Source: Planctomycetota bacterium (GTDB lineage Bacteria; Planctomycetota; Phycisphaerae; Sedimentisphaerales; Anaerobacaceae). From it: 38,812 bases of DNA. This document shows, piece by piece, positions 26,001-32,942 of this stretch (the stretch's first letter is position 1; each line of letters starts with the position of its first letter). The DNA lies in assembly GCA_019456255.1 (NCBI GenBank), contig VRUG01000024.1, positions 1 to 38,812 on the forward strand. Reading direction: 5' to 3'. Position numbers and translations under genes: made by a program. The notes beneath the pieces are model-generated. The model was given only the letters and a program-made list of their open reading frames with translations. It had not been told where the DNA came from and did no database searches.

Positions 26001-27405
26001 GACAAGAGGATTTCTAAAATACAAACGAAAAGACATCGGACACAAAGCTGTAGCCGAGCGTATTCATGATTTTAATGAATTTAATATCCCGCTGACACCT
26101 GATGAACTTGTCCAGCAAGCAGCTCGATGCATGGATTGCGGAGTACCGTTTTGTCACGGTATAGGATGCCCGCTGAAAAACAATATCCCCGATTTCAATG
26201 ACATGATATATCAAGGCCAATGGCAGCGGGCATGTCAAATACTTCACACGACGAATAATTTCCCCGAAATAACCGGGCGGGTATGCCCTGCACTTTGCGA
26301 GGCGGCATGCACTCTCGGTATTAATGATGAGCCGGTACTGATAAGACATATCGAAAATCAGATTGTTGAACGCGGATTTGCTGAAGGGTGGATAAAACCA
26401 TTGATAGCTGAAGAAAAAACCGGAAAAAAAGTCGCAGTGATCGGTTCTGGGCCGGCTGGACTTGCTGCGGCGCAGCAATTGGCAAGGATAGGCCATAGCG
26501 TAGTGGTTTATGAGAAAGATGATAGGCCAGGCGGATTGGTGCGATATGGAATTCCTAATTTCAAACTTGATAAAGGTATTATTGATAGACGGATTGAGCA
26601 GCTGTTAGCTGAAGGTATCGATTTTGAAATGGGTGTTGAAGTTGGAAAAGATATTTCGGTATCGTATCTTGAAAAACATTTCGATTGCGTGTGTCTGGCA
26701 ATGGGTGCTGGTAAGCCGAGAGACCTTGAAGTTGCCGGTAGAGATAGTGAAAATGTACTTTTCGCAATGGATTTTTTATCGCAGCAGAGCAGATACAATG
26801 AAAACGATATTAAAGCTGGTGACATGATAACCGCGAAAGGTAAATCTGTAGTAGTAATTGGTGGTGGTGATACCGGAAGTGATTGTGTTGGAACAGCTAT
26901 AAGACAAGGTGCGAAAGAGGTTTATCAATTTGAGATATTGCCTAAGCCTCCGGAAAGTAGGCCGGTAGAAACGCCGTGGCCTATGTGGCCAAAAATTATG
27001 AGGACCTCAACTTCGCATGAAGAAGGATGCGAGAGGCGATGGAGTATTTTGACGAAAGAATTAGTCGCTAAAGGTGGGAAAATAAACGAGTTACGCGGTT
27101 GTGAAATCGAATGGATTAATGATGGCGGAAACTGGAAAATGAAAGAGGTATCCGGTACGGAATTTAGCGTAAAAGTGGATTTGGTGCTTATAGCGATGGG
27201 TTTTGTGCATGTAGTGCATGAGGGCCTTGTTAAGGATTTGGGGGTTGAGCTGGATGGTAGAGGTAATATTGTTGTAAGTAATTGCCAGAGCAGTAAATGC
27301 AACATATTCGCTGCTGGCGACACTGTTAGCGGAGCATCCCTTGTAGTTAGAGCGATCGATAGCGGTCGCAAAGCAGCGGATGCAATCAATGCGTATTTAG
27401 CCTGA
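25993..27405 (+). CDS. gltD: Glutamate synthase small subunit
   Basis: 470 residues from the ATG at 25993, preceded by GAGGAGG and overlapping the end of gltB by 8 bp. It passes electrons from NAD(P)H through FAD and iron-sulfur centres to GltB. N-terminal Cys motifs (ARCMDCGVPFCHGIGCPL and CPALCEAACT) bind 4Fe-4S clusters; AVIGSGPAGLAAA near 153-165 is the FAD site; VVIGGGDTGSD near 292-302 is the NAD(P)H site; the end has the GD-containing FAD motif (FAAGDTVSGASLVVRAI). Length is typical. From roughly 26400 on, the + strand becomes visibly richer in G than C, unlike the first part of the operon. Confidence 0.97.
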   Translation: MAETRGFLKYKRKDIGHKAVAERIHDFNEFNIPLTPDELVQQAARCMDCGVPFCHGIGCPLKNNIPDFNDMIYQGQWQRACQILHTTNNFPEITGRVCPALCEAACTLGINDEPVLIRHIENQIVERGFAEGWIKPLIAEEKTGKKVAVIGSGPAGLAAAQQLARIGHSVVVYEKDDRPGGLVRYGIPNFKLDKGIIDRRIEQLLAEGIDFEMGVEVGKDISVSYLEKHFDCVCLAMGAGKPRDLEVAGRDSENVLFAMDFLSQQSRYNENDIKAGDMITAKGKSVVVIGGGDTGSDCVGTAIRQGAKEVYQFEILPKPPESRPVETPWPMWPKIMRTSTSHEEGCERRWSILTKELVAKGGKINELRGCEIEWINDGGNWKMKEVSGTEFSVKVDLVLIAMGFVHVVHEGLVKDLGVELDGRGNIVVSNCQSSKCNIFAAGDTVSGASLVVRAIDSGRKAADAINAYLA

Positions 27406-28257
27406 AAAACACAGTTTTTAAGCTAAATAATTTTGAGTTTTTAGTTTTTAGTTGCCAAAACGACTGGGCAATCCCCCATAGATTTCCCTTTGGCAAGGAC
27501 AAGATAAATAAATCTGGCGATGGGGACAAGTAAAACGAATTGTTTAGTTTTGAGTTGAGGAAGGCTTTCGGTATCCTTGTTTTTAAAGTGAAAGTGGGGT
27601 TAAGTTTAGGCTGTCTGGGGGGAGTCGTAATTTAAAATTGATGTAAGTTGTTTATATACGCCTTGCCACAAAACGGATATTTAGGGACGACAAGGATTAC
27701 TACTACCGGCACAGAGAAGCTTTGCGGGGTCAGGTGGTAAGGGTTTGGGGGGGAGTCGTAATTGGTGAAACGCAATTACTGATTGATTAATGATGATTGA
27801 TCCGTCTTCATCCTTTGGACTACGCCGCGACAGGCCCTTCGGCAGTGCTCAGGACAGGCGGGGCTCTTTGGGAGATAGAGGGTCGGGTACTTCCTTAGAC
27901 TGGTTAAGATGTAGGGAATAGGCGCGATCATTTGCGCAAGTTTCTCAAAATGAGAGGAAAAAAGGGTCAAAAAGTGAGTGAAAAATGGCAAAAACGCGCG
28001 CGAATTGGTCAAAATTGCGCGCGATTTGCATCAAAATGGTGCGAAAAGTGAAATTCTCAAAATTGGGACTTGCGCGTTTGATTGATTTTTTGTTAAGTTG
28101 CGTAGTTTTTTCTCAAAATGAGAAAAAATCATTTACCCAGATTAACATGGCAATATTCTGCTGCACGGGCTCTCCAATTTTGCTATGCAAAACCTCCGTG
28201 TCGCATATTGAGAATAAATCAGTTACCTAAACTACCAGAGCAAAATGTCACCAGAGA
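27406..28257. other. Repeat-rich stretch with no convincing gene
   Basis: Holds a degenerate relative of the 80-bp repeat (27473-27531, ccccatagattt ... ggggacaag); two copies of GGGGGAGTCGTAATT ending at 27632 and 27763; a segment near 27812-27866 resembling widespread intergenic palindromes (cttcggcagtgctcaggacagg); TTTCTCAAAATGAGA at 27941-27955 and 28109-28123; and an alternating GCGCGCG region near 27994-28023. A frame at 27985-28230 has no ribosome site and low-complexity sequence and is not called. Confidence 0.6.
27473..27531 (-). repeat. Degenerate relative of the 80-bp dispersed repeat
   Basis: Reads ccccatagattt, a spacer, aaatctggcgatggggacaag. It shares the CCCCATAGATT start and the GGGGACAAG end of the copy at 28474-28554, in the same orientation, but has lost one palindrome. 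Confidence 0.5.
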
Positions 28258-28371
28258 TTAGATGGATTTATTTTTTTTGTCTTTTTTCAGTTTTCTTTTT
28301 TCCTTTGGGTCCAGCTTGGCCTTTTTCTGTTGTTCTCTTTTACCTTTATCTCTTTTTCCACTATCGCCCAT
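28258..28371 (-). CDS. 37-residue highly basic protein
   Basis: Starts MGDSGKRDKGKREQQ, continues KKAKLDPKEKRKLKKD and ends KKNKSI; 16 of 37 residues are Lys and 4 are Arg. On the minus strand AAGGAG sits 8 bp before the ATG, a strong ribosome site, in the middle of otherwise non-coding sequence. It has no membrane segment or Cys. A nucleic-acid-binding or ribosome-associated role is possible from charge alone; I do not recognise the family with certainty. Confidence 0.7.
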   Translation of the reverse strand: MGDSGKRDKGKREQQKKAKLDPKEKRKLKKDKKNKSI

Positions 28372-28473
28372 GTTTGTTTCTCCTTTTTAAGATTAATAGT
28401 CTTTAAGTAATAAGAGTGATTATATGACTTTGCGGGATTAGTGCAAGGTAATACCGAAACGACGTCAGGAATT

Positions 28474-28554
28474 TCCCCATAGATTCATAAATGAATCTAA
28501 ACATCCCCATAGATTTATTCCATAAATCTATACATGAGGACAAGTGGGGACAAG
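28474..28554 (-). repeat. 80-bp dispersed repeat with two palindromes, copy 2
   Basis: Contains AGATTCATAAATGAATCT (28481-28498) and agatttat-tcc-ataaatct (28511-28529), each preceded by CCCCAT, and ends gaggacaagtggggacaag. It is the reverse complement of the element at 10613-10691, with the second palindrome diverged. Confidence 0.85.
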
Positions 28555-28598
28555 CGGGAAGCAAATGCCGAATACAGAAGTCCGAATGAGGAATCAAT

Positions 28599-28628
28599 GC
28601 CCCTCCTTCGCGTAAAGCTACGTAGGGC
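28599..28628 (-). repeat. Dispersed palindromic repeat, copy 2
   Basis: gcccctccttcgcg...gctacgtagggc, the inverted counterpart of 10426-10451 with a few substitutions. It lies 44 bp from the 80-bp repeat; the matching pair near 10.5 kb is 161 bp apart but in the same order and orientation. Confidence 0.7.
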
Positions 28629-28678
28629 AGGCAAAGGACAAATTAAGAAGTTGCCTATTTTAACATAGTTTTTTCACC

Positions 28679-30283
28679 ATGAAGAAAAAAAGGGGAATAA
28701 TAGTTGCAAATATTTTTTATTATGTATATAATTATTGGTTCACACCACGGAGAAAGATTCAGTTCGTTTTGCATTCAGGGCAGGGAAAGGAGAAAATAAT
28801 CTTAAAACGAAAAGTAAGAGTGGTTTTTGTAGAACTTCAACTGGCTTTGCCCAATCTTGCCAGTTTTCTTATTTGTCCATGCTATGGCATTGTACTGCTT
28901 GCAACAAAGCTTCGCAACCTTGGATACACAACATCAGTAATGGTCGAAGGGGTGACCAAGTTTTCTATTGAAGATTTGGAAGAGTTTGATGTTATTTGCT
29001 TCTCTGTTAAAAGTGGCTCTGCCAATAAAACTTATCAATGGGTGGACCAACTTCGCAACAAGGGTAAAATTATCTTCGGTGGAACTCACGCAACCTATTT
29101 CCCTGAAGATTGTCTTGACCATTGTGATTATGTTGTTCGTGGTGAAGGCGATGATGTTTTACCAGCATTACTTGACTGTTTGGAAAACAAAGAGGATTTA
29201 ACTCAAATACAAGGTATATCATATAGCAATAACGGCGATATAGTACACAATGAGAATATATCACCACCTGCGGATTTATCGATACCGGCTGACTATTCTC
29301 TGGTGCGGGATATTTCCCATTGGAGTCTCGTTAAAAGTTTGCTTCGCGGCAGACGAGTCACACTCCCCGTGCAATCGTCAAGAGGTTGCCCAAAGAACTG
29401 TTCCTTTTGCGTTGTAAACAAGATGTTTGGTTCTGGTTATCGCAAGCGGCCGATTGATGCTGTCATATCCGAGCTAAAATCAGCTCTTAGATACACACGG
29501 AGTATACAATTTATAGACAATGATTTTGTAGGCTCGTCAGATTCTGACGTCGAGCGTACCGCTGCCCTATTAGAAGCAATAATTGACAGTAATTTAAAAT
29601 TCAGTGCTTCTGCATTTGTAAAGCTTGACATAGCTAAGAATCGTAAATTGCTTGAGCTAATGCGCAAGGCAGGTATTAAAACACTAATGATTGGCTTTGA
29701 GTCGATAAACTCCAAAACACTTGACAAATATAATAAGCATCAGGAAGCCAATGAAATGATCCAGACTGTAAATGTAATTAAAGAATATGGTCTTGATGTT
29801 TCGGCAACTTTTATGGCAGGAAGTGATGAGGATAATTATCAATCTATTATCCAGACAGCTAAAGTGGCTACGAAATGGGATGTGGAGCAATTATATTACT
29901 TTATGCTCTCACCATATCCAGAGATGTCTGAAACAATTCCCCCCAAATATGTTTTTCTGAACAATTGGGACTACGCTACCGGCAATTCTATTTATTTCTT
30001 CCCTAAAAATATTTCTCCGTGCAAACTTCAAAAAGCTGTTAATGAGGCTAATAAGATTTTTAATTCTTATAAAAGAATTTTAAATTCTCTTGCAAGGGGT
30101 GATTTCAAGAAAGCAAGCATGTTATTAACCTGCAAGATCATGTTCAGCAAAATCTTTAATTCATTGCAAAAAGAATACATACCTTTTTTAGAAAATTTAG
30201 AAAAAGAATATTATGTTAATAACAAACTTAATGAGAATGCTTTAAAAATGAAAAAAATCACAAAATTGTCTGATTGGAACTAA
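28679..30283 (+). CDS. B12-binding radical SAM protein
   Basis: 534 residues. Residues about 45-195 have the cobalamin-binding Rossmann layout (KVRVVFVELQ..., IIFGGTHATYFPED, VVRGEGDDVLPALL). The radical SAM cluster motif is C237-x3-C241-x2-C244 (SRGCPKNCSFC), and the rest of the barrel follows (SIQFIDNDF, LMIGFES, SATFMAGSDED). Such enzymes (B12-dependent radical SAM, BchE/P-methylase type) carry out methylations or rearrangements in lipid, hopanoid or natural-product pathways; the substrate here is unknown. No good ribosome site precedes the ATG at 28679, and the first 40 residues are unlike the family, so the true start may be further in, near the AAAGGAG at about 28788. The membrane-protein gene follows 17 bp later. 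Confidence 0.85.
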   Translation: MKKKRGIIVANIFYYVYNYWFTPRRKIQFVLHSGQGKEKIILKRKVRVVFVELQLALPNLASFLICPCYGIVLLATKLRNLGYTTSVMVEGVTKFSIEDLEEFDVICFSVKSGSANKTYQWVDQLRNKGKIIFGGTHATYFPEDCLDHCDYVVRGEGDDVLPALLDCLENKEDLTQIQGISYSNNGDIVHNENISPPADLSIPADYSLVRDISHWSLVKSLLRGRRVTLPVQSSRGCPKNCSFCVVNKMFGSGYRKRPIDAVISELKSALRYTRSIQFIDNDFVGSSDSDVERTAALLEAIIDSNLKFSASAFVKLDIAKNRKLLELMRKAGIKTLMIGFESINSKTLDKYNKHQEANEMIQTVNVIKEYGLDVSATFMAGSDEDNYQSIIQTAKVATKWDVEQLYYFMLSPYPEMSETIPPKYVFLNNWDYATGNSIYFFPKNISPCKLQKAVNEANKIFNSYKRILNSLARGDFKKASMLLTCKIMFSKIFNSLQKEYIPFLENLEKEYYVNNKLNENALKMKKITKLSDWN

Positions 30284-30300
30284 ATTTAGGAGGAAAATAA

Positions 30301-31116
30301 ATGGATAAAACAACAGTTATGGAATTGACCCAACAACCCAATATACCACTCGATAGGTTTGCCAGGGATATCATGGAGTCAGGTATGAGAATTCAGGCTT
30401 TTGGTGTGTCTGCAACTTTAGCTGCCTTCGGTGTTTTTATTTCTGCTAACTGGGGCTATTTTTCAGGGCTTAAAGGGTTATCTGCCTTAGGCAATTTTGT
30501 AGGATTTGGATGCCCGGTTGCTGCAGCGTATGGGATGATTATTATTTGCCTTTTCCTCAAAGAGCCTGAATATCCAGAAAAAGCTCTGCGTAGAATTTTT
30601 TGGTTTTTTATTTTCGCTGACACGTTTTTTTTAGGATCTCTCGTGTGGTTTACTGGTGGCCCAAGCAGTAGTGTTTTTATTCCTATTTTCCTTTTAATCC
30701 CAACAATTGCATGTTGTTATTGCCATCCTAAAAGCAATTTTTTCAAGAGACTTATATTGGGTGTTATTATTGTTTATCTCGTTACGTTTAGTCTTGAGAT
30801 AGGAAACATTTTCTTGCCTTTTACCTCTGCTCTAAACTCACACAAAGAAGCTCAAGTTCAAGTTGCTAAGAATCAAGCTGCTCAGACTGCTACACCTTCA
30901 AGCTCTGCTTTATCAGCAGCCAACTCGCCCGCAAAAGATTTTATTTCCATGCAGAACGCTGTTAAGGCGTGCACGGGACTTTTAACAACACTTGCAATCA
31001 TAACGGCAGCCTTTAGCTATCGTTCTACCAGCAATCTCAGGAGTAAGTATTGCAAAGAGCATAGGGATAATAACTCAGTTGTACCAAATTTATGTAAACA
31101 TTTATTATTACAATGA
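30301..31116 (+). CDS. Polytopic membrane protein, unknown function
   Basis: 271 residues with a clear AGGAGG ribosome site. Predicted membrane segments: about 31-51, 60-88, 97-118, 122-138, 148-170 and 226-244. Between the last two is a soluble Ala/Gln/Ser-rich loop (VQVAKNQAAQTATPSSSALS). The GGPSSSVFIPIF part is similar to sensor-type membrane domains, but no kinase, cyclase or receiver domain follows. It sits 17 bp after the radical SAM gene and is probably co-transcribed with it, which suggests a membrane-linked product or substrate. Family not recognised. Confidence 0.7.
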   Translation: MDKTTVMELTQQPNIPLDRFARDIMESGMRIQAFGVSATLAAFGVFISANWGYFSGLKGLSALGNFVGFGCPVAAAYGMIIICLFLKEPEYPEKALRRIFWFFIFADTFFLGSLVWFTGGPSSSVFIPIFLLIPTIACCYCHPKSNFFKRLILGVIIVYLVTFSLEIGNIFLPFTSALNSHKEAQVQVAKNQAAQTATPSSSALSAANSPAKDFISMQNAVKACTGLLTTLAIITAAFSYRSTSNLRSKYCKEHRDNNSVVPNLCKHLLLQ

Positions 31117-31479
31117 TGGGGTATACCTAAGGCACGAGCCCACAGAAAATGCATAGGATTTTTGAACAGCAACCCCAGCCGCAGGGGTCGGGGCTAAACA
31201 TTTCCGAAACGACATCGGGCAAATAAAGGCGAATTGTGCCGCGCTTCCCTTGGGGACAGGTCGGTCGCAATGACGGAATAACCAATGAGATTAAGCGTTC
31301 AGGCATAGATTAAGCAAGAGATCCTTCACTTCGTTCAGGATGACAAAGGGCGTAAAGCAACCCCCCGAATAAATCGGGGGGCTAAATATAACGGCGTTAA
31401 GCGAAAAACATGGTTTCTGGCGAGGGAGGCGTTTTAATTTACTATTTACAATTTAGTATTTAGTATTTAGAATGCAGGT
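31117..31479. other. Intergenic region with hairpins and dispersed palindromes
   Basis: 363 bp with no convincing gene. Includes CCCCAGCCGCAGGGG-like hairpin sequence near 31177, a gatccttcacttcgttcagg-type palindromic tag near 31319-31342 of a kind widespread in environmental genomes, and a strong hairpin CCCCCCGA (31361-31368) / TCGGGGGG (31374-31381) that could end transcription from the radical SAM unit. An A/T-rich tract of repeated atttagtattta lies just before dapF. Confidence 0.6.
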
Positions 31480-32385
31480 ATGGCTAAGAAGGCGACTCAA
31501 ATTAAATTTACGAAAATGCACGGGACGGGTAACGACTATGTTTACGTGAACTGTTTGAAGAACAAGATATCTGACGGGTCGGAATTGGCTCGTGCGGTAA
31601 GCGGGAGGCATTTTAATATAGGTTCTGACGGTCTGATTCTCATGGAAACGTCGGAGAAGGTCGGGATTAGAATGCGTATCTTCAATGCTGATGGGTCGGA
31701 AGCTGAGATGTGCGGCAACGGTATTCGCTGTGTCGCAAAATATGTTTATGAACGTGAGCTTGCTCCGATTGGGGGGTCGTTTAGTGTACCAGGTCAGCCG
31801 GACTGCGGGGCATCTATGGAGATAGAAACCGGTAATGGTGTATTAACTGTGGGGCTTATAGTCGATGAGGAAGATAAAGTTCAAAGAGTGTGCGTGAATA
31901 TGGGGGAGCCTGTATTAGAAAGCGAGAAGATACCGGTCAATCTGCCAGCTAAGACATTGATAGAGCAGCCTATGCAATTTGAAAATCGAGTATTTGCAAT
32001 GACATGCGTATCGATGGGTAATCCGCACGCTGTTTTTTTCCGCAATGACCTTGCGATTTTGGACGTGGCGAAATTCGGGGCGGTAATCGAAAACCACAGC
32101 ATTTTCCCTGACAGGACCAATGTTCATTTTGCAGAGGTTAATACTCCTACGGAATTTGAGATGCGCACGTGGGAACGAGGCAGCGGAATTACGTTGGCAT
32201 GCGGCAGCGGCGCGTGTGCTGTTTGTGTAGCTGGCGTTCTTACGGGGCGCTGCGAGCGGGTTTGCAGTGCACATTTACCAGGCGGAGTGTTGGAACTAAA
32301 CTGGTGCCAAGAAGATAGCTGCGTTTATATGACCGGGCCAGCAGTTGAAGTTTTCGAGGGGTCATTTGACTGGCCAGTAAAATGA
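31480..32385 (+). CDS. dapF: Diaminopimelate epimerase
   Basis: 301 residues; converts LL- to meso-diaminopimelate for lysine and peptidoglycan synthesis in the cytoplasm. Marks: KMHGTGNDYVYV at the start, the two catalytic Cys in MCGNGIRC (near 84-91) and LACGSGACA (near 246-254), and RTWERGSGITLACGSG, close to the usual ERGxGET. It is somewhat longer than the common 275 residues because of inserts near 105-115. The ribosome site is weak (GCAGGT just before the ATG). Presence of this gene supports an organism with DAP-type peptidoglycan or at least lysine synthesis. It stands alone, followed by a terminator. Confidence 0.95.
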   Translation: MAKKATQIKFTKMHGTGNDYVYVNCLKNKISDGSELARAVSGRHFNIGSDGLILMETSEKVGIRMRIFNADGSEAEMCGNGIRCVAKYVYERELAPIGGSFSVPGQPDCGASMEIETGNGVLTVGLIVDEEDKVQRVCVNMGEPVLESEKIPVNLPAKTLIEQPMQFENRVFAMTCVSMGNPHAVFFRNDLAILDVAKFGAVIENHSIFPDRTNVHFAEVNTPTEFEMRTWERGSGITLACGSGACAVCVAGVLTGRCERVCSAHLPGGVLELNWCQEDSCVYMTGPAVEVFEGSFDWPVK

Positions 32386-32396
32386 TGGAAAGACAA

Positions 32397-32440
32397 GCCC
32401 CATTAGGTAGTTATCACATCTAACGGGGCACGGTGTTTTT
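32397..32440 (+). terminator. Terminator after dapF
   Basis: GCCCCATTAG (32397-32406) pairs with CTAACGGGGC (32420-32429) with one mismatch, followed after acggtg by seven T. It may serve the convergent small gene as well. Confidence 0.7.
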
Positions 32441-32447
32441 TTCTGGT

Positions 32448-32642
32448 TTAAGATGCGGGGATTGGTTTTAGTTCTCCGCAGGACTGTTCCTTGTTTGTTA
32501 GCGGCCAACGTGTTTCAAAGTTTATCATTTGATCCTTAGGGTTATGGTTGAACGGGAGTGGGGCCTTGCAGTGACACTCGCCGGTGTTGGCATCAAATCT
32601 TTTCCAGAAACAGCAGGTTATACAGGTTCCTTCCATTTTCAT
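32448..32642 (-). CDS. Small Cys-rich protein, probable metal or Fe-S site
   Basis: 64 residues from 32642, or 62 from the second ATG at 32636, whose 9-bp spacing to AAGGAG is better. Pattern: CITCCFWKRF, GECHCKAPLPF, RWPLT..EQSCGEL, that is CxxCC...CxC...C, with Trp-Pro near the end. This CxxCxxW / GxCRxxxP / WPxTxxxxxCGE arrangement recurs in small proteins of many environmental bacteria; the Cys probably bind Zn or an Fe-S cluster. No signal peptide. Function unknown. Confidence 0.7.
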   Translation of the reverse strand: MKMEGTCITCCFWKRFDANTGECHCKAPLPFNHNPKDQMINFETRWPLTNKEQSCGELKPIPAS

Positions 32643-32747
32643 GCTCTCCTTATGTTAATTCTGATAATATTGCTTACAGCTTTTGTCGGTGATTTTGTAT
32701 GAGATTGTTGAATATTGCGTGTGTTTTGGGGTAATTTTTCAAAGTTG

Positions 32748-32776
32748 TTGACATGTGTTTTGGGTTCGGGTAGAAT
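32748..32776 (+). promoter_or_regulatory. Promoter of carB
   Basis: TTGACA at 32748-32753, 17-bp spacer, TAGAAT at 32771-32776. It predicts an mRNA leader of about 160 nt before carB; no clear attenuator, pyrimidine-sensing element or riboswitch is recognised in it. The frame 32755-32943 spans the promoter and is not called. Confidence 0.7.
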
Positions 32777-32942
32777 TTGACAACCTCTGGGTATGGGGGT
32801 TGGAATTGATTATTTCCGAGAAAAGGTCGGGCTTTCAAAGACGAAATGTACTAATTAATATTGACAATTGTAAGCCTGAAGGGGTTAGAAAAAGGGATTT
32901 TGATAACAGTATAGGTTTAAAGACATCAAGAAGGAACTGTTG

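Noticed and set aside
27985..28230. 81-residue frame in the repeat-rich gap
   Set aside because: No ribosome site, overlaps GCGCGCG and TCTCAAAATGAGA repeats, no recognisable protein features.
27406..28678. Possible replication origin at the strand-composition change
   Set aside because: No cluster of TTATCCACA-like DnaA boxes and no origin-linked genes were noticed; kept only as a composition observation.
10373..31479. Possible CRISPR array among the repeats at 10.6 kb, 27.5 kb and 28.5 kb
   Set aside because: Repeats are palindromic, two to three per site, without regular unique spacers, and no cas gene is present.
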